A DNA stretch of 64,000 nucleotides from CAYTLW01 sp964438735 (lineage in GTDB: Bacteria; Myxococcota_A; UBA9042), in assembly GCA_964438735.1 (NCBI GenBank), contig CAYTLW010000003.1:1-64000 (forward strand), written 5' to 3'. The position numbers and the translations under genes are program-made. Under the pieces are notes generated by a model. That model did not search any database, had not been told where the DNA came from, and worked only from the letters and a program-made list of their open reading frames with translations. Shown here piece after piece: positions 17,788 to 26,914 of the stretch (position 1 is its first letter; each line of letters starts with the position of its first letter).

Positions 17788-18696
17788 TCAACCCTCGCCC
17801 AGCTGCATGACGGTCAGGGTCTCCGGGCGAGTTGCAGCAGCGGGCGGCAATTCGACCGGCATCTCAGCGGCCGGATCACCGGCGGCACGGGCCCTGGCGA
17901 TGGCGTTGCGCAGGTCGCGCGCCTTGTCGCCCGACGATCGGGCCTGGACGGTACCCGGCCAGCGCTGGCTGATGGCCTTGTGCATAGCCAGCGACCGCTT
18001 GCGCCAGCCCAGGTTTTCGTAGGCCTGGGCCAGCAACCGGTAGTTTGCCAAGGTGTGTGCGCGGCTGGGGAAGGCCTTCATCGAGTGGTGCAATCGGAAT
18101 ACCACGCTCAGCCAACGCTTCCGCTCGACGTAGAAGCTGACCACAAAGGCATGCTGCTGCAGTTGGAGGGCGATACAGCGATCGCGCAGGGCGTGAGCCT
18201 CGGCGACGTAGGGCGACAGCGGAAAGCGTCGAATGAAACGCTCCAGCCGCATTCGCGCCTTGTCGACCGCGCCCAGGTCCATCTCGTATACCGGCGGCAG
18301 CAGCCAGAAGTCTCCAGGCACCATCTCGAAGAAGGATTTGGCCACCATGAAGCGCGCGTAAGGCACGTTGGTGGCGCCATCATGTCGGCGTGCGTAGCCC
18401 ATATACGCCTCGATCGCCTGGTCCTGCCGCTGTTGATGATAGAGCGCATCGGCCATGCGCAGCCGGGCGATAGCGGTCACCGACAGGTACGCGGGCATCT
18501 TGAGCACCTGCTGGAATGATTGCTGCGCCTCCAGGAACGCCGCCGAGTGCAGCTGTTCCATGCCTTCCAGATACAGACGTTCGGCCGCGCTCTTGGGCGC
18601 CTCTTTGACGGGCGCCCCACCGCAGGCCGCCACCAGCGACAGCGTCGCCAGGCATACGAGGAGCAGGATTGGGCGGTTCAGGTCGCTTCGCATCAT
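17788..18696 (-). CDS. bamD: Outer-membrane assembly lipoprotein BamD
   Basis: A 302-residue TPR-type lipoprotein (signal with lipobox LVAAC). The layout of paired helices (AERLYLEGMEQLHSAAFLEAQ, YARFMVAKSFFEMVP, RRFPLSPYVAEAHALRDRC) matches BamD/ComL, the accessory factor that helps BamA insert beta-barrel proteins. It is about 50 residues longer than E. coli BamD, with a Pro/Ala-rich C-terminal tail. Two adjacent ATG codons begin the frame. It lies 17 bases downstream of the zinc-ribbon membrane protein gene, so co-transcription is likely. Confidence 0.85.
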   Translation of the reverse strand: MMRSDLNRPILLLVCLATLSLVAACGGAPVKEAPKSAAERLYLEGMEQLHSAAFLEAQQSFQQVLKMPAYLSVTAIARLRMADALYHQQRQDQAIEAYMGYARRHDGATNVPYARFMVAKSFFEMVPGDFWLLPPVYEMDLGAVDKARMRLERFIRRFPLSPYVAEAHALRDRCIALQLQQHAFVVSFYVERKRWLSVVFRLHHSMKAFPSRAHTLANYRLLAQAYENLGWRKRSLAMHKAISQRWPGTVQARSSGDKARDLRNAIARARAAGDPAAEMPVELPPAAATRPETLTVMQLGEG

Positions 18697-18713
18697 GGGT
18701 GAGGTCCACTGCC

Positions 18714-20171
18714 TCAGAAGGGCAGTCCGGGGATCCGATAGACGCCGGTGAAGTGCACCGCCGCCGCGGCTGCGATCAGCACGGCCAGGCCGATGGCCAG
18801 CAATACCGGCATGGACGGGCCGCTGCGTTTGGGCGTCAGCGGGGTCTTCTTCATCTCGCCGGTGGGTGCCCGCGTGCGAGCCGCCACGTCAGAGGGCTTC
18901 ACGGCGGACATGCGACGACTTGGGGCCGGCGATACGGGCGGTTGCAGACGATGACCTGCGGCCGCCGCGGCATCGGGCTCCTCGGGCTCGTCTTGCGCGT
19001 CTTCTTCGTCGGCTTCCTCGTCGTCGAGGATGACTTCAACCGACTCCCACTCGTCATCATCGTCCTCCGGCAAGCTGCCCGAGAAGCGCTGGCGCACCTC
19101 CTCGCGGGCGTCCACCTGCTGGATCTCGTCGAATGCCGACAACTGCGGCGCTTCCTTGATGGCCGCGATGCGGGCGCTGACCTCGCCGCCCTCAGCGGCC
19201 AGACTGAGGGCTCGCATGGGGGTCAGGCCGGCGCGTATGGCCTCGAGGAAGGACTCGAAGGCATGCCAGTCCTCGCCGTTGATCGATACCTGCATGTCGA
19301 GGCCGGACTTGGTCGCCGCCCAGCCGAGCATCGCGTCCAGGCTGTGGAAGTTGTAGGTCAGCCCGGGCGGCGCCTTGATCTTCCAGTCCTTCGGTTCGAC
19401 CTCCTCCTCGTCCACGGAGGGCACCTCCATGGTGTCCGTGTCGTCGAATTCGTCGCCGTCGACCGTGACCCGAACCGCCGCGTGGGGGCCTGAGCCGGTG
19501 TTCTCGGCCAGCGCCTCCGGTGCAGCGATCTCCGGGTCGGTGCCGTCGGAAGAGTCGCCAGATGCCGCCTCGATGTCGTCGATGGCCGCCGAGGGAATCT
19601 CGGGCGACGTATCTCGACGGTCACCAAGCGCCTCGCCGATCTCCTCGCTGCCCTCTTGAAGGGTCTCGGCGGCGAAATCCGAGCGCGACCCTCGCCGCCC
19701 ATGTTCGCCCAGAACTTGCAGTCGGCTCGAGCCCTGGGTCACGGTCGTGGGGCCGGAGAATGCGTCTTCCGGATCCACATCGCCGACAACGAAGCCAGCC
19801 GGCTGTTCCTCGCGAATGGTCGCGCGATGACCGGCTGCCGCCAACGCATCAGCTGCGCCTGGCGCCTGCACGCCACCTTCGCCGTCGACTTCGCCAGGTG
19901 CCGTATCTTCGCTGGCCACGAAACCCGACGCCGACTCGACATCATCAAAGCCAAAGGGACCGGAATCGACTGCATCACTGGGCCGTGGCGCGTTGCGCAC
20001 CAGGTCGGCCAGATCGTTGCCATCGCCATCGTGTAGCGGCTGCTGATGGCCACAGTGGGGACAGATGACACTGTCGCCGTGAAGCACACCGTCGTCAGCA
20101 CGCGAGAACGAGTTCCAGCATGCGCCGCATACGAATTCGGTGACATTGGTGATGGGCCTGGCGTCCGACAC
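18714..20171 (-). CDS. Zinc-ribbon, acidic-linker, single-pass membrane protein
   Basis: About 485 residues from the GTG at 20171 (AAGGGG upstream; the open frame before it is not protein-like). The N-terminus is a zinc ribbon (CGAC..CPHC). Next come about 200 acidic, low-complexity residues and a compact domain (GLTYNFHSLDAMLGW..SINGEDWHAFESF) of the type that follows zinc ribbons in myxobacterial signalling and motility proteins. After another acidic stretch there is one membrane helix and only a dozen residues beyond it. The order recalls the cytoplasmic half of GltJ/AgmX without its periplasmic TonB domain. Function unknown. Confidence 0.75.
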   Translation of the reverse strand: MSDARPITNVTEFVCGACWNSFSRADDGVLHGDSVICPHCGHQQPLHDGDGNDLADLVRNAPRPSDAVDSGPFGFDDVESASGFVASEDTAPGEVDGEGGVQAPGAADALAAAGHRATIREEQPAGFVVGDVDPEDAFSGPTTVTQGSSRLQVLGEHGRRGSRSDFAAETLQEGSEEIGEALGDRRDTSPEIPSAAIDDIEAASGDSSDGTDPEIAAPEALAENTGSGPHAAVRVTVDGDEFDDTDTMEVPSVDEEEVEPKDWKIKAPPGLTYNFHSLDAMLGWAATKSGLDMQVSINGEDWHAFESFLEAIRAGLTPMRALSLAAEGGEVSARIAAIKEAPQLSAFDEIQQVDAREEVRQRFSGSLPEDDDDEWESVEVILDDEEADEEDAQDEPEEPDAAAAAGHRLQPPVSPAPSRRMSAVKPSDVAARTRAPTGEMKKTPLTPKRSGPSMPVLLAIGLAVLIAAAAAVHFTGVYRIPGLPF

Positions 20172-20237
20172 CTGAATTCCCCTTCTGCCGCACCCCGGCG
20201 GCACTCCCACGAATCGCCGGCCCTGGCAGGCGGGCGA

Positions 20238-20267
20238 AGCGTAGCAGCCCGTCTCGCGGCGGGTCAA
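20238..20267 (-). promoter_or_regulatory. Candidate promoter for the zinc-ribbon/bamD genes
   Basis: On the minus strand TTGACC (20262-20267) is followed after 18 bases by TACGCT (20238-20243), about 65 bases before the GTG start at 20171. Five of six -35 positions and three of six -10 positions match the vegetative consensus. Confidence 0.4.
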
Positions 20268-20301
20268 ACCTCCGCGTACCACGATCTGTGCCCGTTGGGG
20301 A

Positions 20302-21483
20302 CTAGCTCTGACCCTGCCTGAGCCAACTCCAGACGGCGTCATGGATCGCCGGGCGCAGCTGCTTGATGGGCTGGTGCGGCTCGCGGCTGGGATGTACCCG
20401 ATTGGTCAGCAGGACCGCCGCGGCGCGCAGGTCCGGATCGATCCAGACGCTCGTGCCGGTATAGCCAAGGTGCCCATACGCCGAGGGCGACACGGTCACG
20501 CCGGCACTCGAGGCGCCAGTGGACGGCGTGTCCCAGCCCAGACGCCAGGTGGTCTCGGGCGCCGCCGACAGGCGAACTAGCTCGCACGCCACCGAGGGCT
20601 GCAGGAAGCCGGCTTGTTCCCCGCCATCGGTGGTGGCGTTCAACCAGGCGGCGGCCCAGGACAGCACGTCGTCCAAGGGCGCGAACAAGCCCGCGTGGCC
20701 CGCCACGCCATCGAGCGCCGCGCAGTTGTCGTCATGCACAACGCCTTGCAGGGCGAGTCCATCTTCGCAACGTGGCGGCCAGATTTCGGTGGCGCAGATG
20801 GCGTCCTGTGACCCTGACAGAGCCGCCGACGGGCGGCGATAGCCAGCTCCCTGCAGCGCCAAGGGCCGCGTGACCTCGCGCTCGAAGAGCACATCCAAGG
20901 GGGCGCCACAGACCGCCTCCAGTGCCCAACCCAGGGCCATGAAACCCACGTCGCTATACACAGCCCGTGTGCCCGGCTCAGCGGCCAATGGGGTGGCCAG
21001 CACCAGGCGTCGCACGGCCGCCGCCCGTTCGCTCACCTGGCCGTGCAAGGCCAGCGTCTGGTCAAACCAGTCCGCCCAGGCCAGGGCGCCCGAGGCGTGG
21101 CCCAACAGGCGAGCGACGCTGGCGTCGGCCAGGGGGGTGCCGCGACTGTCGGGCAGCAAGTCGGCCAGGAGAGAGCCGAGCGTCAATCGCGGGTGACTGC
21201 GGGCCAGTTCGCGACAGATCAGCGTCACCACGGCCATTGGTTTGGTCAGAGAGGCCAGGTCCCAGGCGGTATCGAGTCGAACCGCCGGCGCCGGACTGGC
21301 GCGCAGACTCCCGGCCACCCGCCGATGGCTGTACAGGTGCCCCAAGGCGAGCCGATGGCGGCGACCGTCGGCGCGCACCACACCCAGGGCGGCCGCCGGG
21401 CAGACCCCATCAGCGAGGGCCCTCTCGAGCAGTGTCCGAATCTCGTCGGGCAGCCCCAATGGCTTGGGATCGCTGGCCGACAT
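20302..21483 (-). CDS. Serine hydrolase, beta-lactamase/class C family
   Basis: A 393-residue penicillin-binding-protein-like serine hydrolase. The catalytic SXXK is S78-L-T-K81 and the second motif is Y176-S-D in place of YXN. That YSD variant, with GFMALG after it, is also seen in serine hydrolases fused to NagZ-type glucosaminidases. No signal peptide is present with the ATG at 21483, which has GAGGAG and GAGAGG upstream and starts four bases after the LD-carboxypeptidase stop. The pairing suggests cell-wall peptide recycling. The open frame upstream of 21483 is a shadow. Confidence 0.87.
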   Translation of the reverse strand: MSASDPKPLGLPDEIRTLLERALADGVCPAAALGVVRADGRRHRLALGHLYSHRRVAGSLRASPAPAVRLDTAWDLASLTKPMAVVTLICRELARSHPRLTLGSLLADLLPDSRGTPLADASVARLLGHASGALAWADWFDQTLALHGQVSERAAAVRRLVLATPLAAEPGTRAVYSDVGFMALGWALEAVCGAPLDVLFEREVTRPLALQGAGYRRPSAALSGSQDAICATEIWPPRCEDGLALQGVVHDDNCAALDGVAGHAGLFAPLDDVLSWAAAWLNATTDGGEQAGFLQPSVACELVRLSAAPETTWRLGWDTPSTGASSAGVTVSPSAYGHLGYTGTSVWIDPDLRAAAVLLTNRVHPSREPHQPIKQLRPAIHDAVWSWLRQGQS

Positions 21484-21487
21484 CCTC

Positions 21488-22525
21488 TCAACTCCTCGCC
21501 TGCGCGGACGGATTCGGATCGGTACGAGCCAGCCAGTCGGCGAGCGACTCGAGCGGCGCCAATACGCCGTCATCTGCCAGCAGTTTGTAGCGCAGGCCCA
21601 GGGCGACCGGCAGCACCGCGCCACTGTGACCTACCGGGAAACCATCGCAACAGGGTACGCCAAGGCGCTCGCCCCAATCGGCCAGGCAAGCCGCCACCTG
21701 CTCGTCCGGCCGGCAATCCACCCAGGTGCCGAATGCCAACCCCCGGACGCCGCGCAGGGCACCGCTCCGCCACAACTGAGCCAACAGGCGATCGATGCGG
21801 AAGGCGGGTTCGCCCACGTCCTCCAGCAACAGGATCGCGCCCCCTGCGGCCAGCGCTTCGGGCGTACCGCAACAGGCGGCCAGCAGGGAGAGATTGCCGG
21901 CGATCAGGGGGCCCTCTGCGGTCCCGGCGACCACCGTGCGTGGCGAGGCGGCGCGCAGAACCGGCAGCCGATCGGGATAGCGCAGCCAGGTGCGCAGGGC
22001 CTCGGCGGAGGCGACGTCCAGCCGCGGCAACTGGGTGATGACCGGGCCATGGATGGCCACGCCCGGAGGCGACTGCCGCTGTCGCGCCAGGAGCAGGGCC
22101 GTGGCATCGCTCAGCCCCACCAGCGGCACATGGCGACGGGCCGGATCGCCCATAGGATGATGCGGTCTTCCGCCTTCATCGCCACCGGCAAAGTTTGGCG
22201 TCGTGGGGTGGCGACTGGCCCTCGCCCAGCGGACGACCTCGTCCAGCGCCTGCAGGGTTCGCAAGGCCCCGCTGCCGCCTCGGCCGCACCAGACGACGTC
22301 GCGTGCGTCGCTGGCCAGCGCGCCGGCCAACTCCTGGGCACGCGTCAGGTCCGGACCGGCAAGGAAGGGCAGGGAGTAGGGCACCCGATCGATGGGCGGT
22401 GCCACGTCGATGCCCTCAGCGCGCAACCACGCCATGCCCGCCGCGAGATCGGCCGAGTCAGCGGGGACGGAGCTGGGCAGGACGACCTGGACCGAGCGGA
22501 TCGGTCGATTCGAGGTCTCGCTCAT
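21488..22525 (-). CDS. LD-carboxypeptidase (peptidase S66)
   Basis: A 345-residue S66-family enzyme. These cytosolic enzymes remove the terminal D-Ala from murein tetrapeptides (LdcA). The nucleophile is S85 in GRGGSGALR; the Glu of the triad lies in LLLEDVGEPAF and the His in GHSGAVLP. The start is placed at ATG 22525, before SETSNRPIRS; upstream Met codons at 22534 and 22561 are possible. It forms a two-gene unit with the serine hydrolase and is divergent from the E1-alpha gene at 22701. Confidence 0.88.
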   Translation of the reverse strand: MSETSNRPIRSVQVVLPSSVPADSADLAAGMAWLRAEGIDVAPPIDRVPYSLPFLAGPDLTRAQELAGALASDARDVVWCGRGGSGALRTLQALDEVVRWARASRHPTTPNFAGGDEGGRPHHPMGDPARRHVPLVGLSDATALLLARQRQSPPGVAIHGPVITQLPRLDVASAEALRTWLRYPDRLPVLRAASPRTVVAGTAEGPLIAGNLSLLAACCGTPEALAAGGAILLLEDVGEPAFRIDRLLAQLWRSGALRGVRGLAFGTWVDCRPDEQVAACLADWGERLGVPCCDGFPVGHSGAVLPVALGLRYKLLADDGVLAPLESLADWLARTDPNPSAQARS

Positions 22526-22700
22526 GACCGGCATGATGGCCGCGCGCGAGGCTTCAGGCAAGCGATTGTCCCGGCTCGAGGGGGCCTTCGATCTTCACCG
22601 GTTCCGGGCGTCATGCTAGCGTCCGCCCCCGCCAGTGGCAGGCCGACCCGACCCGCCGCCCGCGCCCATACAAGCGCCTCGACCTCAACCCCTGGAGCCC

Positions 22701-23822
22701 ATGTCACCTGTCCCTCCCGTATCGACCGAGCCGCTGCAGGTGCTCGCCGAGGATGGCAGCCTGCTCGATGCCGAATTCGCTGCCACGGTGCCCGACGAGG
22801 ACCTCGTCGCCCTGTACGAAGCCATGCTGGCTCAGCGCATCTACGACGATCGCATGATCAAGATGCAGCGCCAGGGCCGGCTGGGGTTCTACCTCGCCTG
22901 CACCGGCGAAGAGGCCTGCGCGTATGGCACCGCCTATGCGCTCGGTGCCGACGACTGGATCTTCCCCGCCTATCGCGAGCCCGGTGTGGCCCTGTGGCGC
23001 GGCATGCCGCTGCAACGTTGGGTCGACAACATGGTCGGCAACGCCGACGACCCCGTGCGTGGCCGACAGATGCCCGTGCACTGGTCTGGCCGCGAGTGGA
23101 ACCTGGTCTCCATCTCCTCGCCCGTGGGCACGCAGATCCCGCAATGCGCCGGCACGGCCTACGGCATGAAGCTGCGCGGAGACCCCTCGGTCGCCCTGTG
23201 TTTCTTCGGCGAGGGCACCTCGAGCGAAGGCGATTTTCACGTCGGCCTGAACTTCGCCGGGGTCTGGCGCGCGCCGGCGATCTTCTTCTGCCGCAACAAC
23301 GGCTACGCCATCTCGACGCCGGTCGAGCGCACCACCGCCGTGGCCGACATCGCCTCGCGCGCGACCGGCTACGGCATCCGCGGCGTGGTGGTCGACGGCA
23401 ACGACGTGCTGGCGGTGATCAAGGCCGTTCGCGAGGCCGCCGAGTACGCCCGCGCAGGTCATGGCTCGACCTTGTTGGAGGCCAAGACCTACCGCCTGGC
23501 GGCCCACTCGACCTCGGACGATCCGCGCGGTTATCGGGCCCTCGAAGAGGAAGCGATCTGGCGTCCACGTGACCCGCTGCTGCGCTTGCGCGCGCTGCTG
23601 GAAGGAAAGGGCCTGTGGAGCGACGAGCAGGAAAGTGCCTGCACCGAGGCGGCCAGCGCGCGCATCATCGCGGCGCTGGATGTAGCCGAGGCCAAACCGC
23701 ATCCGCCGCTGGACTCCCTCTTCGACGACGTCTTCGAGGAGCTGCCTGGGCACCTGGTCGATCAGCGAGATGAGCTGCGCGCCCACATCGCAACGGGTCG
23801 CGCCGCGTACCGACCCACCTGA
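22701..23822 (+). CDS. 2-oxoacid dehydrogenase E1 component alpha subunit
   Basis: A 373-residue E1-alpha, first gene of an E1-alpha/E1-beta/E2 operon, probably for branched-chain keto acids (the BkdA group is the nearest pattern) or a related acyl-CoA-producing complex. RMIKMQRQGRLGFY and AHSTSDDPRGY are family signatures. The ThDP motif is odd: GEG at 170-172 instead of GDG, then NN at 199-200. The ATG at 22701 has TGGAG upstream; the longer frame back to 22635 is Pro-rich and unlikely. The orphan E1-alpha at 10565-11749 keeps GDG. Confidence 0.92.
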   Translation: MSPVPPVSTEPLQVLAEDGSLLDAEFAATVPDEDLVALYEAMLAQRIYDDRMIKMQRQGRLGFYLACTGEEACAYGTAYALGADDWIFPAYREPGVALWRGMPLQRWVDNMVGNADDPVRGRQMPVHWSGREWNLVSISSPVGTQIPQCAGTAYGMKLRGDPSVALCFFGEGTSSEGDFHVGLNFAGVWRAPAIFFCRNNGYAISTPVERTTAVADIASRATGYGIRGVVVDGNDVLAVIKAVREAAEYARAGHGSTLLEAKTYRLAAHSTSDDPRGYRALEEEAIWRPRDPLLRLRALLEGKGLWSDEQESACTEAASARIIAALDVAEAKPHPPLDSLFDDVFEELPGHLVDQRDELRAHIATGRAAYRPT

Positions 23823-23866
23823 TCGAACCGGCATCACGACCGAATACATCGAGGAATGACCCGACG

Positions 23867-24886
23867 ATGGCGACAAAGAACATCATTCAAGCGGTAAACG
23901 AAGCCATGGACCTGGCCATGGGACGCGATGACGACGTGGTGGTTCTGGGCGAAGATGTCGGCCGTTTCGGCGGCGTCTTCCGTGCCACCGTAGGCCTGCA
24001 GAGCAAGTACGGTGAAGATCGCGTGATCGACACCCCGTTGGCCGAAGCCGGCATCATCGGCACGGCCATCGGCATGGCGCTATACGGCCTCAAACCCGTC
24101 GCCGAGATCCAATTCGCCGACTTCATCTTTCCGGCCTACGACCAGATCGTGAACGAGCTGGCCAAGTACCGCTACCGTTCCGCGGGCGAGTACCCGGCGC
24201 CCGTGGTCATTCGCACGCCCTTCGGTGGCGGCATACGCGGCGGCCACTACCACAGCCAGTCGCCCGAGTCCGTCTTCGTGCACCACGCCGGCCTGGTGGT
24301 GGTCGCGCCCAGCAATCCCTACGACGCCAAGGGCCTGCTGTTGTCGGCGATCGAGAGTCCCGATCCGGTGATGGTGCTCGAACCCAAACGCATCTATCGC
24401 GGCCCGGCCCATGGTCAGAACTGGAGCAAACATCCAGGCGGCGACGTGCCCGACGGCCACTACACCGTTCCCATCGGCAAGGCCGCCATCGCCAGGGCGC
24501 CCACCGGTGAAGGCGTCGGCGTGACGCTGATCACCTATGGCGCCATGGTGCACACGTGCGCCATCGCAGTCGAAAAGGCCGCCGCCGAGGGCATCGACGT
24601 CGAAATGATCGACCTGCGCACACTGCTGCCTTATGACCTGGAGGCGATCGTCGCCAGCGGCAGGCGGACCGGCCGCATCGTGGTCGCCAACGAGGCGCCG
24701 CGGACCTGCGGCTACTGCGCCGAGTTGGTCGCCCTGGTCAACGAGCACTGCTTCGACTGGTTGGAGGCGCCCGTGGTGCGCGTCACCGGCTACGACACCC
24801 CGTTCCCTTACGCGTTGGAGTTCGCCTACCTGCCGGACGACGAGCGGGTGCTGCAGGCGTTGCGAACGGTCGCCCATTACGACTGA
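23867..24886 (+). CDS. 2-oxoacid dehydrogenase E1 component beta subunit
   Basis: A 339-residue E1-beta with the expected family features: VVVLGEDVGRFGG, DTPLAEAGIIG, QFADFIFPAYDQI, GGGIRGGHYHSQS and a transketolase C-terminal domain ending in the usual YALE..YLPD pattern. It combines with E1-alpha to form the decarboxylating heterotetramer. It follows E1-alpha by 44 bases and precedes E2 by 28, so the three are one operon. Confidence 0.95.
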   Translation: MATKNIIQAVNEAMDLAMGRDDDVVVLGEDVGRFGGVFRATVGLQSKYGEDRVIDTPLAEAGIIGTAIGMALYGLKPVAEIQFADFIFPAYDQIVNELAKYRYRSAGEYPAPVVIRTPFGGGIRGGHYHSQSPESVFVHHAGLVVVAPSNPYDAKGLLLSAIESPDPVMVLEPKRIYRGPAHGQNWSKHPGGDVPDGHYTVPIGKAAIARAPTGEGVGVTLITYGAMVHTCAIAVEKAAAEGIDVEMIDLRTLLPYDLEAIVASGRRTGRIVVANEAPRTCGYCAELVALVNEHCFDWLEAPVVRVTGYDTPFPYALEFAYLPDDERVLQALRTVAHYD

Positions 24887-24914
24887 ATCGGGCCCAATCG
24901 CCACAGGAGATTCC

Positions 24915-26183
24915 ATGGCATTCGAGTTCAAGCTTCCGGACATCGGCGAGGGTGTCGTAGAAGGCGAGCTGGTCAAGTGGCTGGTCGAAGAGGGCCAATC
25001 GGTGGTCGAGGATGCCGAGCTCTTCGAGGTCCTGACCGACAAGGTCTCGGCGGTGATCCCCTCGCCACGCCAGGGCACCGTCAGCAAGCGCTTCTTCAAC
25101 GAGGGCGACACCGTGCCCGTGGGCGCCGTGGTGCTGACCATCGAGGTGGATGGCGCAGCCGCAGGCACCAAAGCAGAGACGGCGGTCACCGAGGCCCCTG
25201 CGGCCCCCGCCAAGGCAGCCGAGCCGGCGCCACCCAAAACCACCGCCCAAGCCACGCCGGCACCGGTAGCGGCCCCGAAGCCGGCAGTCAAAGACGGGCG
25301 CCGCGTGCGCGCCACGCCCGCCACGCGAAAGCTGGCCCGCACGCTTGGCGTCGACATTCAGTTGGTGCAGGGCACGGGCGACAGCGGCCGGGTCACCCGC
25401 CAGGACGTGCAACGCCAGGCCGATGGCGCAACGACCGCCGCCGCTCCTGCCACCTCAGCGCGCCCCCCTCGCTCGTCGGCCACCGCTGCGGTGCGCACGG
25501 TCCCGATCATCGGCCTCAGACGGCGCATCAGCGAGGCCATGCGCGCCTCGCGTGACCTGGCAGCCCACTTCACCTACGTCGAAGAGGTGGACTTCACCGA
25601 GATCGTCGCGCTCAAGGACTCCATGCGGGCCGGCGGCCTCAAGGTGACCTTCCTGCCCTTCGTGATGAAGGCGCTGGCCATCGTGCTCCGGCAGCCGGAG
25701 TTCGCCAACCTCAACGCCCACGTCGACTACGAAGCCGGTCAACTGCAGGTGCATGACGCGGTCCACCTGGGCATCGCCACGGCCACGGACGCGGGCCTGA
25801 TCGTACCGGTGATCCCCAACGCCCAGGACAAGAGCATCCGCGAGCTGGTGACCGAAGTGGGCGAGACGACGGCGGCCACCCGAGAGGGAAGGATCGCGGT
25901 CAGCCAGCTCAGCGGCTCGACCTTCACGATCACCAGCCTGGGTCGCCTGGGCGGCATGTTCGCCACGCCGATCATCAACCAGCCCGAGGTGGCCATTCTG
26001 GGCCTGCATAACATCGAGAAGCGGCCGGTGGTGATCGACGACGAGATCGTGATCCGGCAGCGCATGTACATGTCGTGTTCCTTCGACCATCGGATCATCG
26101 ACGGGCACGTCGGCGCCGCCTTCGTTCAGGCGGTGCGCGCCCTGCTGGAACAGCCCGCCCTGCTGCTGGCCGAGCTGGCCTGA
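24915..26183 (+). CDS. 2-oxoacid dehydrogenase E2 (dihydrolipoyl acyltransferase)
   Basis: A 422-residue E2. Residues 1-78 are a single lipoyl domain with the lipoyl lysine K43 in LTDKVSAV. A Pro/Ala linker follows, then the E1/E3-binding domain near 130-170 (TPATRKLARTLGVD), a second linker and the catalytic domain with the signature DHRIIDGHVGAAF near the C-terminus. The ATG at 24915 has AGGAGA four bases upstream; the earlier open frame is a shadow of E1-beta. The lipoamide dehydrogenase (E3) is not in this window. Confidence 0.96.
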   Translation: MAFEFKLPDIGEGVVEGELVKWLVEEGQSVVEDAELFEVLTDKVSAVIPSPRQGTVSKRFFNEGDTVPVGAVVLTIEVDGAAAGTKAETAVTEAPAAPAKAAEPAPPKTTAQATPAPVAAPKPAVKDGRRVRATPATRKLARTLGVDIQLVQGTGDSGRVTRQDVQRQADGATTAAAPATSARPPRSSATAAVRTVPIIGLRRRISEAMRASRDLAAHFTYVEEVDFTEIVALKDSMRAGGLKVTFLPFVMKALAIVLRQPEFANLNAHVDYEAGQLQVHDAVHLGIATATDAGLIVPVIPNAQDKSIRELVTEVGETTAATREGRIAVSQLSGSTFTITSLGRLGGMFATPIINQPEVAILGLHNIEKRPVVIDDEIVIRQRMYMSCSFDHRIIDGHVGAAFVQAVRALLEQPALLLAELA

Positions 26184-26236
26184 GCGAAATCGCGCGCAGA
26201 AATGCCGCCCCGGGTTCGACTTTTCGGGCCCGGACG

Positions 26237-26914
26237 ATGAATAATCGCCCCAGGAGCGCGTTGGCGGTATCAGAGCTCGGAGCGAGCGTGACAGACGACC
26301 ACGAGCTGAGAAAGGAGCAACGAGCCCGGGAGAACCGGCTCGCAGCGCGCGCCGTCAAGGGCGACCGCGGCGCTTTCGGCGAACTGGTCGACCTCCACAA
26401 GCGGACGATTTTCAACATCTGCTACGCGCACCTGCGCAACAGCGACGAAGCGATGGACCTGGTACAGGACACCTTCCTCAAGGCCTTCACGAAGCTCGAG
26501 ACCTTCCAACCGGACTCGAACTTCAAGGCCTGGTTGTGCCGGATCGCCGCCAACGCCTCCATCGACCGCCTGCGACGCAAGAAGACCCGCAGGGCGTCGG
26601 AATTGGATGATCGCATCGCCCCCGGCGCGCTGGCGGAGGGCAAGCTGCCGGCGGTGAGCACCTTCGGCCGCACCTCGCCGCTGCGCGAGACCGAACTGGC
26701 CCACATGGGCAGGAAGTTGCGCGAGGCCCTGGACACCCTGCCCGACAACATGCGCCAGTGCGTCCTGCTGTGCGACGTACACGGCTATTCGTATAAAGAG
26801 ATCGCGGCCAAGCTCGACATTCCCAAGGGAACCGTCATGAGCCGGCTATTCTATGCCCGCAAGCGCTTGCAGGCGCAGCTGGAGGAATTCCGCGAGGAGG
26901 CCACCAGTGTCTGA
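26237..26914 (+). CDS. ECF-type RNA polymerase sigma factor
   Basis: A 225-residue sigma-70 family protein. Region 2 (AFGELVDLHKRTIFNICYAHL, DEAMDLVQDTFLKAF) and region 4 (LREALDTLPDNMRQCVLL, YSYKEIAAKLDIPKGTVMSRLFYARKRL) are both clear, separated by a linker of about 60 residues. The start may be ATG 26237 or GTG 26288, which has GGAG five bases upstream and would give 208 residues. Its stop overlaps the GTG of the anti-sigma gene, the standard pairing. It is probably released by an envelope signal to transcribe its own operon and others. Confidence 0.93.
   Translation: MNNRPRSALAVSELGASVTDDHELRKEQRARENRLAARAVKGDRGAFGELVDLHKRTIFNICYAHLRNSDEAMDLVQDTFLKAFTKLETFQPDSNFKAWLCRIAANASIDRLRRKKTRRASELDDRIAPGALAEGKLPAVSTFGRTSPLRETELAHMGRKLREALDTLPDNMRQCVLLCDVHGYSYKEIAAKLDIPKGTVMSRLFYARKRLQAQLEEFREEATSV

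Noticed and set aside
21242..23572. 776-codon plus-strand frame
   Set aside because: It crosses two minus-strand genes and then runs out of frame through E1-alpha; composition is not protein-like.
24080..25357. 425-codon minus-strand frame opposite E1-beta and E2
   Set aside because: It is a shadow of two secure genes; its Ala/Ser/Thr-rich stretches mirror the E2 linker.
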